Below are positions 38,361-47,256 of a stretch of 64,000 bases of DNA, piece after piece; positions within the stretch are counted from its first letter, which is position 1, and every line of letters starts with the position of its first letter. The stretch spans positions 73,961 through 137,960 of the forward strand of contig NZ_DATJCS010000017.1 of NCBI RefSeq assembly GCF_035497915.1, given 5' to 3'. The stretch is from Serpens sp035497915. GTDB lineage: Bacteria; Pseudomonadota; Gammaproteobacteria; Pseudomonadales; Pseudomonadaceae. The notes under the pieces are model-generated. The model was not told the origin of the DNA, did not search any database, and was given only the letters and a program-made list of their open reading frames with translations. The position numbers and the translations under genes are program-made.

Positions 38361-39461
38361 ATGGGATTCAATTGCGGCATCGTCGGCCTGCCCAACGTCG
38401 GCAAGTCCACCCTGTTCAACGCCCTGACCAAGTCCGGCATCGCCGCAGAGAACTTCCCCTTCTGCACCATCGAGCCGAACAGCGGCATCGTGCCGATGCC
38501 CGACGCGCGCCTCGACGCCCTGGCGGAGATCGTCAAGCCCGAGCGTGTGCTGCCGACCACTATGGAATTCGTCGACATCGCCGGCCTGGTCGCCGGTGCC
38601 TCCAAGGGTGAAGGTCTGGGCAACAAGTTCCTGGCCAACATTCGCGAAACCGACGCCATCGCCCACGTGGTGCGCTGCTTCGAGGATGAGAACGTCATTC
38701 ACGTGGCCAACAGCGTCGATCCCAAGCGTGATATCGAAATTATCGACCTGGAACTGATCTTTGCCGACCTCGACAGCTGCGAGAAGCAACTGCAGAAGGT
38801 CACTCGCAACGCCAAGGGTGGCGACAAGGATGCCCTGGCGCAGAAGGCCGTTCTGGAAAAGCTCATCCCGCATTTTAGCGAGGGCAAGCCGGCCCGCAGC
38901 CTGATGAAGAACATGGATGAAGAGCAGAAGCGCACCATCCGCAGCTTCCACCTGCTGACCAGCAAGCCGGTGATGTACATCGCCAACGTGGCCGAGGACG
39001 GCTTCGAGAACAACCCGCACCTGGACGTGGTGAAGGCCATCGCCGAGGAAGAAGGCGCCATCGTGGTGCCGGTGTGCAACAAGATCGAGTCGGAAATCGC
39101 CGAGCTCGACGACGGCGAAGAAAAGGACATGTTCCTCGAAGCCATCGGCATGACCGAGCCGGGCCTGAACCGCGTGATCCGCGCCGGCTACGAACTGCTC
39201 AACCTGCAGACCTACTTCACCGCCGGCGTGAAGGAAGTACGTGCCTGGACCGTGAAGGTTGGCGCCACCGCTCCGCAAGCCGCCGCCGTGATCCACACCG
39301 ACTTCGAGAAGGGCTTCATCCGCGCCGAAGTCATCGCCTACGACGACTTCATCCAGTACAAGGGTGAAGCCGGCGCCAAGGAAGCCGGCAAATGGCGCCT
39401 GGAAGGCAAGGACTACATCGTCAAGGACGGCGACGTGATGCATTTCCGCTTCAACGTCTGA
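38361..39461 (+). CDS. ychF: Redox-regulated ATPase YchF (OLA1 family)
   Basis: Obg-like P-loop protein of 366 aa that hydrolyses ATP rather than GTP and binds ribosomes. G1 GLPNVGKSTLFNALTKSGI, NFPFCTIEPN, G3 DIAGLVAGASKGEGLGNKFL, coiled-coil insertion (about 130-200), and a C-terminal TGS domain (YFTAGVKEVRAWT to HFRFNV). Last gene of the conserved block, ending in a terminator. Confidence 0.97.
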   Translation: MGFNCGIVGLPNVGKSTLFNALTKSGIAAENFPFCTIEPNSGIVPMPDARLDALAEIVKPERVLPTTMEFVDIAGLVAGASKGEGLGNKFLANIRETDAIAHVVRCFEDENVIHVANSVDPKRDIEIIDLELIFADLDSCEKQLQKVTRNAKGGDKDALAQKAVLEKLIPHFSEGKPARSLMKNMDEEQKRTIRSFHLLTSKPVMYIANVAEDGFENNPHLDVVKAIAEEEGAIVVPVCNKIESEIAELDDGEEKDMFLEAIGMTEPGLNRVIRAGYELLNLQTYFTAGVKEVRAWTVKVGATAPQAAAVIHTDFEKGFIRAEVIAYDDFIQYKGEAGAKEAGKWRLEGKDYIVKDGDVMHFRFNV

Positions 39462-39499
39462 CGCCCCCGCTGGCTCTCAGCGGACCTTGATGGGCCCCG

Positions 39500-39533
39500 A
39501 ACCCCTTGCAGCTACTGGCTTCAAGGGGTTTTT
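39500..39533 (+). terminator. Intrinsic terminator after ychF
   Basis: Stem AACCCCTTG/CAAGGGGTT with a 13-base loop and T run, 38 bases after the stop. Confidence 0.85.
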
Positions 39534-39739
39534 CATTTCCGCCTTTGCCTATCCCCCTTGGCATGCAGAGTGACGGTTACAGGCTTGTCAGTGCGATTGC
39601 GCCCCGTGCATGCCGTCGAAGGCTGCTTCCAGCCCCCTCGTCTTCCGGCGTTGCGCGACCTTTGCCGTAGCCGTGGTAGAACTCGCGCGGCGTGTTGTAG
39701 CTTCAAGCAAATCACCAGATACCTTGAGGAAGGCGTTAC

Positions 39740-40090
39740 ATGGCCTGGATCATCAGCAAGTACTTCATCACCGCCATCCTGGTCGTCGTGGTCTCGGAAG
39801 TCGCGAAACGCAGTGACCGGTTTGGCGCCCTGATTGCCGCGCTACCGCTGGTTACCGTGCTGACGCTTATCTGGCTGTACGTTGAAAAACAGCCGGCCGA
39901 AAAAATCGCCAACCACGCCTGGTACACCTTCTGGTATGTCTTGCCCACCCTGCCGATGCTGCTCGCGTTTCCCACGCTTCTTTCCCGGTTCGGCTTCTGG
40001 CCCGCCCTGCTGATCTATGTCGTTGCCACAGCGGGCTGCTTCGGTCTGTTTGCCCTGTTTGTCCGGCGTTTCGGTATCGAACTTCTTTGA
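39740..40090 (+). CDS. DUF3147 family membrane protein
   Basis: 116 aa with four predicted membrane helices: about 5-20, 28-47, 63-85 and 88-108. Pattern MAWIISKYFITAILVVVVSE with KRSDRFGALIAALPLVT is typical of DUF3147 proteins, which have no known function. GAGGAAGG ribosome site. Stands alone; the 278-base gap before it shows only the ychF terminator. GC is somewhat lower than neighbours. Confidence 0.8.
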   Translation: MAWIISKYFITAILVVVVSEVAKRSDRFGALIAALPLVTVLTLIWLYVEKQPAEKIANHAWYTFWYVLPTLPMLLAFPTLLSRFGFWPALLIYVVATAGCFGLFALFVRRFGIELL

Positions 40091-40260
40091 TACCCGGCAC
40101 TTCATGGAACGCGCCCATCCGGATGGGCTGGCCAGGCAGCTCCAACTCGATCCGGCAGGTTCGCCAGCCCGAAGTCCAAAAAGCAGATGAAGCCATTCCG
40201 GCGAATCCGTATGCTGCGAGCCACGACTTTCAGCTAAATGCTGCCACCCCCTGACCAGAG

Positions 40261-40294
40261 AAGCCCCGTACTCGCACCCTGAGACGGGGCTTTT
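40261..40294 (+). terminator. Terminator-like hairpin directly upstream of the ATP-grasp gene
   Basis: Stem AAGCCCCGT/ACGGGGCTT with a 14-base loop and TTTT, ending 12 bases before the ATP-grasp start codon. It is 170 bases after the DUF3147 stop. It may terminate upstream transcription or act in the leader of the following gene. Confidence 0.7.
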
Positions 40295-40306
40295 GTCCGA
40301 ACCGCC

Positions 40307-41626
40307 ATGCCGCCACTTCCTGACCAAGACACCCTTCTCTCCCCCGCCACCGCGCTGGCCGAGTGGCCGATCGAAGCGCTCAACAGCCGCTGCTTCTGCA
40401 TCGGCCTGGACAGCGACGAACTGCGCCAGGCGCTGGAGTCGACCCTGGGTCGACCCGGCCTGTTCGAACTGGTGCGCCAGCGCTGCCCTCACCTGTTCGC
40501 CGCCCATCCGGTGTTCGTCGACCCGGGCAAGCTGAGCCACATGGCCCAACTGGTGGCGGCCGTCGAGACGGTGGTTACGCTGCCGGCCTACCGCGAAGCG
40601 GTGCTGGCCCGCGCGCCGGCCATCGCCCGGCACGATCCGGGCGCCAAGGGCGTGTTCTTCGGCTTCGACTTCCATGTCGAACAGGGCGGGTGCGGTCTGA
40701 TCGAGATCAACACCAACGCGGGCGGGGCGATGCTCAACGCCGTGGTGGCTCGCGCCCAGCGGGCCTGTTGCCCTCAGGTGGAAAAGTTCCTGCCGCCCTC
40801 CGCCCGAGCCGAGGAACTGGAGGCGCGGATCCTGGCGATGTTCCGCGAGGAATGGGCGCGCGCCGGGCATGAGCGCCCGCTGCGCAGCATCGCCATCGTC
40901 GATGCGACGCCCGAGCAGCAGTACCTCTACCCCGAATTCCTGCTGTTCCAGCAGCTGTTCCAGCGCCATGGCTGGGAGACGGTGATTGCCGATCCCGGCG
41001 AGCTGACCCTCAGGGACGGACGGCTGTGGCACGGCGAGCTGGCCATCGACCTGGTCTACAACCGGCTGACCGACTTCGCCTTCGACGACCCGGCCAACGC
41101 CACCCTGCGCGCGGCCTATCTGGAGGATGCCGCGCTGGTGACGCCGCACCCGCGCGCCCATGCGCTGTATGCGGACAAGCACAACCTGACCCTGCTCAGC
41201 GACGAGGAGCAGCTGCGGGCGCTGGGTGTGCCGGCAGCCACCCGTGAGCTGCTGCTGGCCTGCATCCCGCGCACCGAACGGGTCACTGCCGACAACGCCG
41301 AGCGCCTGTGGCGCGAGCGGCGCCGGTTGTTCTTCAAGCCCTGTGCGGGCTTCGGCAGTCGCGCCGCGTATCGCGGCGACAAGCTGACCCAGCGGGTCTG
41401 GCAGGAGATTCTTGCCGGTGACTATGTCGCTCAGGCGCTGGTGCCGCCGGGCCAGCGGGTGATGTCCTCCGAGTCGGCCGAACCGCTCAAGTTCGACCTG
41501 CGCAACTACGCCTATGACGGTGCGGTGCAGTGGGTGGCGGCCCGCCTGTATCAGGGGCAGACCACCAACTTCCGCACTCCGGGCGGCGGCTTCGCACCGG
41601 TCTACCCGGGACCACGCTCCGAATAA
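40307..41626 (+). CDS. ATP-grasp superfamily protein, function unknown
   Basis: 439 aa, cytosolic. A metal/ATP-type segment LIEINTNAGGAML at about residue 140, Lys in FFKPCAGFGSRAAYRGDKLT at about 345, then a late block with FDLRNYAYDG and TTNFRTPGGGFAPVY, resembling the active site of glutathione-synthase-like or circularly permuted ATP-grasp ligases. The middle third has no recognised domain. No ribosome site precedes the ATG, which is 12 bases after a terminator hairpin. Converges with the PLP-enzyme gene. Probably ligates a carboxylate to an amine; substrate unknown. Confidence 0.7.
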   Translation: MPPLPDQDTLLSPATALAEWPIEALNSRCFCIGLDSDELRQALESTLGRPGLFELVRQRCPHLFAAHPVFVDPGKLSHMAQLVAAVETVVTLPAYREAVLARAPAIARHDPGAKGVFFGFDFHVEQGGCGLIEINTNAGGAMLNAVVARAQRACCPQVEKFLPPSARAEELEARILAMFREEWARAGHERPLRSIAIVDATPEQQYLYPEFLLFQQLFQRHGWETVIADPGELTLRDGRLWHGELAIDLVYNRLTDFAFDDPANATLRAAYLEDAALVTPHPRAHALYADKHNLTLLSDEEQLRALGVPAATRELLLACIPRTERVTADNAERLWRERRRLFFKPCAGFGSRAAYRGDKLTQRVWQEILAGDYVAQALVPPGQRVMSSESAEPLKFDLRNYAYDGAVQWVAARLYQGQTTNFRTPGGGFAPVYPGPRSE

Positions 41627-41633
41627 GCTCAGT

Positions 41634-42821
41634 TCAGAGCTGATCCAGCGCCTGCTGGAAGTCCTCGACGATATCCTCGACATCCTCGATGCCCACCGAC
41701 ACACGGACGGTGCCATCGTGGATGTCCAGCGCGGCGAGCGCCTGCGCCGACTGCGCGCGGTGCGAAGTCTTGGCGGGATGGGAAACGCTGGTCGCCACCC
41801 CGGCCAGCGACGGCGCGAATACGGCGCGGCGCAGGCCGCGGATCAGCCGGTCTGCCTCGGCGAGGCCGCCGTCGAGGGTGAAGCTGAGCATGCCCGAGCA
41901 GCCGTGGCGAAACATCCGGCGCGCCAGCGCATGATCGGGATGGGACGCCAGGCCGGGGTAATACACGCGCGCCACCTTCGGGTGCCGCTCGATGGTTTCG
42001 GCCAGCGCCAGGGCGTTGGCCGAATGGGCGCGCATGCGCAGCGCCAGGGTCTTCGCCCCGCGAAAGGTCAGCCAGGATTCGAAGGGACTGGCGCTGCCAC
42101 CGGAGGTGATCTGGTAACGCCGCGCCCGGGCGACCCATTCCGGGTCGCCGACCAGGATGCCGCCCATCGCGTCGCTGTGGCCGCTGATGTACTTGGTGGT
42201 GCTGTGCAGCACCAGGTCGGCACCCTCGGCGAGCGGCCGGTAGAGCACCGGCGAGAGGAAGGAGTTGTCCACCAGCAGCTTCAGGCCATGGGCACGGGCC
42301 AGGCCGGCCAGGGCCGGAATGTCGCTGAGGCGCACCAGCGGGTTGGAGGCGGTTTCGGTGTAGATCAGCCGGGTGGTCGGCTGGATGGCCGCCTGCACCG
42401 CCGCCAGGTCGCGGATGTCCACCAGGGTGGCGCGGATGCCGAAGCGGGCCAGGTCGTCCTCGATCAGCGTTTGCGTGGTGCCGTACAGCTCGCGACTCGC
42501 CACCAGGTGATCGCCGGCGCTCAGGTTGCCGAGCAGCGCGGCACTGATCGCCGCCATGCCCGTGGCGGAAAACAGCGCGGCCTCCCCGCCTTCCAGATCG
42601 CCGATCAGCTGCTCCAGCGCCGCCGGGTTGGGATTGCCGAAGCGCGTGTACATGTAGTTGTCGGGATGGCCGGCGATCTCGTCCAGCTGGGCCAGCGAGT
42701 CGTAGACGAACACCGAGCTCTGGTAGATCGGCAGGCTCTTGGCATGGGTCAGCATGCCGTGATCGATGTCGTTGCCACTGTGTACGGCCAGGGTGGAAAG
42801 GCCGGGCGTGCGTTCAGTCAT
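41634..42821 (-). CDS. Cys/Met-metabolism PLP-dependent enzyme (cystathionine gamma-synthase-like)
   Basis: 395 aa, fold-type I PLP enzyme. YTRFGNPNPAALE with the conserved Tyr/Arg that hold the cofactor of the neighbouring subunit, FSATGMAAISAALLG, the Schiff-base Lys in HSTTKYISGHSD at about residue 200, and SLAGVATSVSHPAKTSH. Start at MTERTPGLSTLAVHSG because GAGGAA precedes it; an ATG 21 bases upstream is the alternative. Reaction could be gamma-synthase, gamma-lyase or O-acylhomoserine sulfhydrylase; sequence alone does not decide. The VOC gene lies 38 bases upstream on the same strand. Confidence 0.85.
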   Translation of the reverse strand: MTERTPGLSTLAVHSGNDIDHGMLTHAKSLPIYQSSVFVYDSLAQLDEIAGHPDNYMYTRFGNPNPAALEQLIGDLEGGEAALFSATGMAAISAALLGNLSAGDHLVASRELYGTTQTLIEDDLARFGIRATLVDIRDLAAVQAAIQPTTRLIYTETASNPLVRLSDIPALAGLARAHGLKLLVDNSFLSPVLYRPLAEGADLVLHSTTKYISGHSDAMGGILVGDPEWVARARRYQITSGGSASPFESWLTFRGAKTLALRMRAHSANALALAETIERHPKVARVYYPGLASHPDHALARRMFRHGCSGMLSFTLDGGLAEADRLIRGLRRAVFAPSLAGVATSVSHPAKTSHRAQSAQALAALDIHDGTVRVSVGIEDVEDIVEDFQQALDQL

Positions 42822-42859
42822 GCGCGTTCCTCGGAAAGTCATCGGCGGCTGTCGCCGGT

Positions 42860-43288
42860 CTAGAAAGTGATCAGCACCGACTCCGCGCTGCGCTGCGCCG
42901 GCCCGTGGTACACGGCCTCGATGTTGTTGCCGTCGGGGTCGAGGACGAAGGCGGCGTAGTAGCCCGGGTGATAGCCACGCTCGCCCGGCGCGCCGTTGTC
43001 GGTGCCGCCGCTGGCCAGGGCCGCCTTGTGGAAGGCCTCGACCATGGCCGGGTCGCGGGCCTGGAAGGCCAGGTGATGACGGCCGGTCAGGTTGCCCAAG
43101 GCAGCCGGGCTGTCCGCCGTCGAGACGAACAGTTCGTCCGCCCAGAAATAACCCTCGCCCGTGCCGCCCATGGGGATTTCCAGCACGGCGAAGACCGCCT
43201 GGTAGAAGGCCTGGCTGGCGGGCAGGTCCCGCACCACCAACTGGATGTGATCGATCAACCGCCCGCGATGCAACTCCTGCGTTTCCAT
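42860..43288 (-). CDS. VOC-family (glyoxalase/dioxygenase-like) protein
   Basis: 142 aa, single vicinal-oxygen-chelate domain: DHIQLVVRDLPASQAFYQAVF at residues 13-33 with a metal His, GRHHLAFQARD with a second His, and FVLDPDGNNIEAVYHG with a Glu ligand. Reaction unknown. Good ribosome site (AGGAGAACG). Upstream of the PLP gene, probably one transcript. The following 213-base gap to the DUF2254 gene holds only a short inverted repeat GCCTGCT/AGCAGGC. Confidence 0.85.
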   Translation of the reverse strand: METQELHRGRLIDHIQLVVRDLPASQAFYQAVFAVLEIPMGGTGEGYFWADELFVSTADSPAALGNLTGRHHLAFQARDPAMVEAFHKAALASGGTDNGAPGERGYHPGYYAAFVLDPDGNNIEAVYHGPAQRSAESVLITF

Positions 43289-43501
43289 TTCGTTCTCCTC
43301 GAATCAGGGGTTCATTTGAGATTTAGCCTGGATAGCGCCTCAACGAAAAACGCCATACCCGCCGGGCATACCCGAGCCGTGCAGCAAGACTGCCTGCTGG
43401 CTGGCAGAGCGGCAAGCAGGCGGCCAGTCTGCGTACACCTGCGGAACACCGCCGCGCTTCCGGGCTCGGATGTTCTGGATGCTCAGGATAGGGGCTTCGG
43501 C

Positions 43502-44833
43502 GTGAAGGCAAAGCTGTTCAGCTACTGGAACCGGATGCGCTCCAGCTTCTGGTTCCTTCCCATCCTCATGGCCTGCGCCGCAGTCGGCCTGGCGCTTGGG
43601 ACCACCACCCTGGACCGCGGCGACACGCTGCGTGCCCTGCGCGTCGACGGCTGGCTGTTTACCGGTGGCGCCGAAGGCGCCCGCACCGTGCTGGGAACCA
43701 TCGCCGGCTCGATGATTACGGTGGTCGGCATCGTCTTCTCCATGACCCTGGTCACCCTTTCCCTGGCCTCCTCGCAGTTCGGCCCGCGCCTGTTGCGCAA
43801 TTTCATGCGCGACACCACCTATCAACTGGTGCTGGGCATCTTCGTCGCCACGTTCCTGTACTGCCTGCTGGTGCTGCGCACCATCCGCCACGCCGAAGGG
43901 GGAGGCGCCTTCGTGCCGCATCTGTCGGTCACCCTCGGTGTGCTGCTGGCGGTGCTCAGCCTGGGCGTGCTGATCTACTTCATCCATCACGTCTCGGTCA
44001 CGATCCAGGCCAACGAGATCATCGCCCGCCTCAGCCAGGAGCTCTGCGCCAGCATCGAACAGCAGTTCAGCGAGCCGACCGGGGCGGCTCGGGTTGCGGC
44101 GGTGGAGAACGTCGATCCGGCGCGGGGCACGCCGGTCGCATCCAGCCATTCGGGATACCTGCAGTTCGTGGATCTGCAGGTTCTGCTCGACCTGGCCCGG
44201 CGACACGGCCGGATTCTGTGCCTGGCATGCCGCCCCGGAGACCACATCATGGCCGGCCGCCCCCTGGTGAGCTGCTGCCCGCCCGGGGAGTTACCCGAAG
44301 GCCTGGCGGACGGGATCAACGGTGCGTTTGTCATGGGTAACCAGCGCACGGCCGGACAGGATGTCCTCTTCGTGGTCGATCAATTGGTGGAGATCGCGGT
44401 GCGCGCCCTCTCCCCGGGCATCAACGATCCCTTCACGGCGATGGCCTGCATCGATCGTCTGGGCATTGCCCTGGCGCACGCCGCGCGGCGGGAACCGCCC
44501 TCGCCCTACCGGTTCGACGATGCCGGGCAGCTTTGCCTGGTGGTGCCCCAGCTCACCTACGCCATGCTCGCCGACGCCGCCTTCGACCCGATCCGCGAGT
44601 ATGGCTGCGCGAGCATGGCCGTCAGCCTGCGCCTGCTGGAAACGATAGCGACGATTGCGCCGACACTCCCGCCTGGTCCGATGCGCAACTGCCTGGCCTG
44701 CCACGCCCGACGCATTGCCCGGCGCGCGGGGCAATGCCTGACGGAAGAGGAAGACCGCCTCCGGATAGCCCGGCGCGGTGATGAAGTGACCCGCCTGCTT
44801 GACGGGTCCTCCGGAATCAGCGGGACGGCATGA
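43502..44833 (+). CDS. DUF2254 family membrane protein
   Basis: 443 aa from a GTG start (VKAKLFSYWNRMRSSFWFLP). Four membrane helices in the first 160 residues (about 17-37, 60-85, 103-123, 130-155), then a soluble cytoplasmic domain. GTIAGSMITVVGIVFSMTLV and LSPGINDPFTAMACIDRLG are the family's most conserved stretches. Function unknown. Its 3' end overlaps the convergent MaoC-like gene by 17 bases. Confidence 0.82.
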   Translation: MKAKLFSYWNRMRSSFWFLPILMACAAVGLALGTTTLDRGDTLRALRVDGWLFTGGAEGARTVLGTIAGSMITVVGIVFSMTLVTLSLASSQFGPRLLRNFMRDTTYQLVLGIFVATFLYCLLVLRTIRHAEGGGAFVPHLSVTLGVLLAVLSLGVLIYFIHHVSVTIQANEIIARLSQELCASIEQQFSEPTGAARVAAVENVDPARGTPVASSHSGYLQFVDLQVLLDLARRHGRILCLACRPGDHIMAGRPLVSCCPPGELPEGLADGINGAFVMGNQRTAGQDVLFVVDQLVEIAVRALSPGINDPFTAMACIDRLGIALAHAARREPPSPYRFDDAGQLCLVVPQLTYAMLADAAFDPIREYGCASMAVSLRLLETIATIAPTLPPGPMRNCLACHARRIARRAGQCLTEEEDRLRIARRGDEVTRLLDGSSGISGTA

Positions 44834-45284
44834 ACACGAAGCGCGCCAGGGTCTCGGCCACGCAGCCCGGCTTGTCCTGGCCTTCGACTTCCACGGTGAC
44901 ACGCACCGCCAGTTGCACGGCATCGCCGATGCGCTCGGCCTGCTGTATCACACCATGGCCCCGCACACGGGCACCCACCTTCACCGGTGCCGGGAAGCGC
45001 ACCTTGTCGCAGCCATAGTTGACGCCCATCACCAGATTCTCCACGCGCATCAGCTGGGTAATGAACTGACTGACCAACGAGAGTGTCAGGTAGCCATGGG
45101 CGATGCAGCCACCGAAGGGCGTTCTGGCGGCGCGCTCGGGGTCGACGTGGATCCACTGATGGTCGCCGGTGGCCTCGGCGAACAGGTTGACCCGCTCCTG
45201 GGTCATTTCCAGCCACTCGGTATGACCCAACTCCTGGCCCTGGGCGGCCAGCAACGCTTCGATGTTATGGAATACGGCAGTCAT
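44817..45284 (-). CDS. MaoC-like (R)-hydratase/dehydratase
   Basis: 155 aa hot-dog fold acyl dehydratase. Hydratase motif AEATGDHQWIHVDPERA at about residues 38-54 holds the catalytic Asp and His; PFGGCIAHGYLTLSLVSQF follows. Acts on acyl-CoA or acyl-ACP enoyl/hydroxy pairs. GGAGACC ribosome site. The AraC-type gene lies 195 bases upstream on the same strand and may control it. Confidence 0.88.
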   Translation of the reverse strand: MTAVFHNIEALLAAQGQELGHTEWLEMTQERVNLFAEATGDHQWIHVDPERAARTPFGGCIAHGYLTLSLVSQFITQLMRVENLVMGVNYGCDKVRFPAPVKVGARVRGHGVIQQAERIGDAVQLAVRVTVEVEGQDKPGCVAETLARFVFMPSR

Positions 45285-45479
45285 GATGGTCTCCTTACGC
45301 TCACTGACTGAAGGCGCCACGGCCGAGCGAAACGCTCGACCGGCTACCCGCGCGACCCTGGCAGCTGAACAGTGCCAATGGGTACGAGCGGGGGCAAAGC
45401 CTAGATCGCGGAAGGAGATTGGCAACCGGCCCGAGGCGGCGATCACGACTGGCGCACGCTTCGGGGCCAGCCCGGGCCG

Positions 45480-46196
45480 TCAGGCGGGGAACATGCTCTT
45501 GGGCGTGACGCCCAGCGCGCGACGGAACACCTGGATGAAGGCGCTGACGCTCTGGTAGCCGACGCGCGGCGCCACCTCGGCGATCGGCTCGCCGGCCGCC
45601 AGTCGCTCCATGGCCAGCATCAGGCGCAACTGTTGGCGCCACTGGGCGAAGCTCATGCCGGTTTCCTTGTGGAAACGGCGGGTCAGGGTACGCCGGGGCA
45701 TGCCGACGATCTCGACCCAGTCGTCCAGGTCGGCGTCGCTGTCCGGCTGATCGAACAGGCCCTGGGTGATCTTCTGCAGGCGTTCATCCTGGGGCACCGG
45801 CAGGAACAGGTCCTGCTCGGGCTTGCGCCCGAAGGCATCGGCGAACACCTGCAGATAGATGGCATTGAGGCCCGGATCCAGCGGCATCTCGTCAAGCAGC
45901 GACACCAGCAGCGCGCTCTGGCGAATCACCCGCGGCTGCGTGGGCATCTGCTCGCGACTCCAGGTCTCGGCGAAATTCAGTCGCAGCCCGCGCATGTCAC
46001 CGTAGCTGACCGGCAAATGCAGCTGCATCGGCGGCACCCAGGCCATGTAGCCCGGCGGCACGATCCACATGCCCCGCTCGGTATGCACGCTGACGACCCC
46101 GGCGCTGACCCTGAACAACCGCCCTTCCAGTTGGGCTTGTAGCTTGGCTCCCTGATGGGTGCTGCGCGCGAGATGATGTACTTCCAATAGATCCAT
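45480..46196 (-). CDS. AraC-family transcriptional regulator (cupin type)
   Basis: 238 aa: N-terminal cupin sensor (about 15-95, with VPPGYMAWVPPMQLHLPV), and C-terminal double HTH (VEIVGMPRRTLTRRFHKETG, PIAEVAPRVGYQSVSAFIQVFRR). Start at MDLLEVHHLARS; upstream in-frame ATGs at 46256 and 46313 are less likely. Target unknown; the adjacent MaoC-like gene is the nearest candidate. The 46197-46413 stretch upstream holds TGTC...GACA half-sites (near 46234-46267), possibly regulatory, and nothing else. Confidence 0.85.
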   Translation of the reverse strand: MDLLEVHHLARSTHQGAKLQAQLEGRLFRVSAGVVSVHTERGMWIVPPGYMAWVPPMQLHLPVSYGDMRGLRLNFAETWSREQMPTQPRVIRQSALLVSLLDEMPLDPGLNAIYLQVFADAFGRKPEQDLFLPVPQDERLQKITQGLFDQPDSDADLDDWVEIVGMPRRTLTRRFHKETGMSFAQWRQQLRLMLAMERLAAGEPIAEVAPRVGYQSVSAFIQVFRRALGVTPKSMFPA

Positions 46197-46413
46197 GATC
46201 CGGCCCGCTGAGGAAAATGCGCGAAATATACCACTGTCAGGCCATCTCTTTGCCATCTCTGGCGACAGGTAAAACCAGAGCACTGAGCGAAGAGCGGCGC
46301 GCAATGGTATCAAAGTAATGGCCCAGCGCGTCAGCCGCGCGCCGGCGCCCCGACGCGCGCACCCGTGCTCGCTAAGCGCTTGAAAGCAACGATATTTTTT
46401 TCAGGCAAAGGAG

Positions 46414-46442
46414 TTGACAGGCTTCCGCCCGATAGGAATAAT
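46414..46442 (+). promoter_or_regulatory. Sigma-70 promoter of tRNA-Met
   Basis: TTGACA at 46414-46419, a 17-base spacer, and AATAAT at 46437-46442, 12 bases before the tRNA. An AT-rich upstream tract (gatattttttt) could be an UP element. Confidence 0.8.
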
Positions 46443-46454
46443 GCGCGCCATTCC

Positions 46455-46531
46455 GGCTACATAGCTCAGTTGGTTAGAGCGCAGCATTCATAATGCTGAT
46501 GTCCCAGGTTCAAGTCCCGGTGTAGCCACCA
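46455..46531 (+). tRNA. tRNA-Met, elongator (anticodon CAT)
   Basis: 77 bases: acceptor GGCTACA/TGTAGCC fully paired, so elongator rather than initiator; D arm GCTCAGTTGGTTAGAGC; anticodon loop TTCATAA; T arm CAGGTTCAAGTCCCG; encoded CCA. Confidence 0.95.
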
Positions 46532-46539
46532 TACAAAAC

Positions 46540-46569
46540 AAGGGGTTAGCGCAAGCTAACCCCTTTTTT
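46540..46569 (+). terminator. Intrinsic terminator after tRNA-Met
   Basis: Perfect 11-bp stem AAGGGGTTAGC/GCTAACCCCTT with GCAA tetraloop and six T. Confidence 0.92.
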
Positions 46570-46670
46570 GTTTTGGCCGTTGACCATGAATCGACCACGC
46601 ATGGACCAGACGCCCGAGCCGCCGCACGGGCGACCCCGCAAGCGCCCGGTCAGGTGACCCAGCGACAGGC

Positions 46671-46757
46671 TCAGAAGATCATCATCAGGATGCCTATCAC
46701 CACGATCAGGCCGATCAGGAAGATGATGCCAACAGCGCTGGTCAGGAACTTGAGCAT
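46671..46757 (-). CDS. Small single-span membrane protein, 28 aa
   Basis: Encodes MLKFLTSAVGIIFLIGLIVV followed by IGILMMIF. An ideal ribosome site GGAGGG sits 7 bases before the ATG. After a short N-terminus with one Lys, the rest is one uninterrupted hydrophobic helix, ending in Phe at the stop. No Cys, no charged tail. Too short for standard gene callers. Function unknown; such peptides often regulate a membrane complex. The GNAT gene starts outside it, on the same strand downstream of modC, with no obvious operon to this gene. Confidence 0.65.
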   Translation of the reverse strand: MLKFLTSAVGIIFLIGLIVVIGILMMIF

Positions 46758-46832
46758 GTCTGGCCCTCCAGGGTTTGCGTCACCGCCGAATGTGCGGCCG
46801 TCTTCCTGTTGAGGCCGGATTCGGCGCACGGT

Positions 46833-47252
46833 TCACCCGCAGGTTCCGACCGACACCATGGCCATCAGCGCCTTGGTTCTGGCGTAGCGCTCCAGCCGCT
46901 GCGCCAGCTCCTCGGGTAGCGTTGCGCAAGACGCGTAGCCAAAGCGCCGATAGAAGCCCTCAAGCTCGGGATGGCAGAACAGCCAGATCGGCCCCGATGT
47001 GTCGGCCCGCACGCGCCTGAGCAGCTCGCCCGCCACGCCTTGTCCGCGCAGCGGGGCGGCGACCAGCAGGCTGGTCAACCAGTGGCCGTCGGCGACCGGC
47101 GTCAGACAGACCCCGCCGACCAGCTCGTGCGCCCGCCGCGCAACCCAGGCGCGCTGCGCCCGGGCCACGCGCATATGGCTGCGTTGCGCCCGATAGAACT
47201 TGTCCAGCAGGGGGAACAGCGGCGCCGGCAGGGCATCGATTTCCGCGGCCAT
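46833..47252 (-). CDS. GNAT-family acetyltransferase
   Basis: 139 aa. Acetyl-CoA loop LVAAPLRGQGVAGELLRRV at about residues 62-80 and FYRRFGYAS near the end are typical GNAT features. The start MAAEIDALPAPLFPLL is five bases after the modC stop; an ATG 18 bases upstream would overlap modC. Possibly the fourth gene of the mod transcript. Substrate unknown. Confidence 0.8.
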   Translation of the reverse strand: MAAEIDALPAPLFPLLDKFYRAQRSHMRVARAQRAWVARRAHELVGGVCLTPVADGHWLTSLLVAAPLRGQGVAGELLRRVRADTSGPIWLFCHPELEGFYRRFGYASCATLPEELAQRLERYARTKALMAMVSVGTCG

Positions 47253-47256
47253 CCGC

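Noticed and set aside
43340..44245. Minus-strand frame opposite the DUF2254 gene
   Set aside because: Gln/His/Ala/Gly-rich shadow without ribosome site; the plus-strand protein has clear membrane helices and family motifs.
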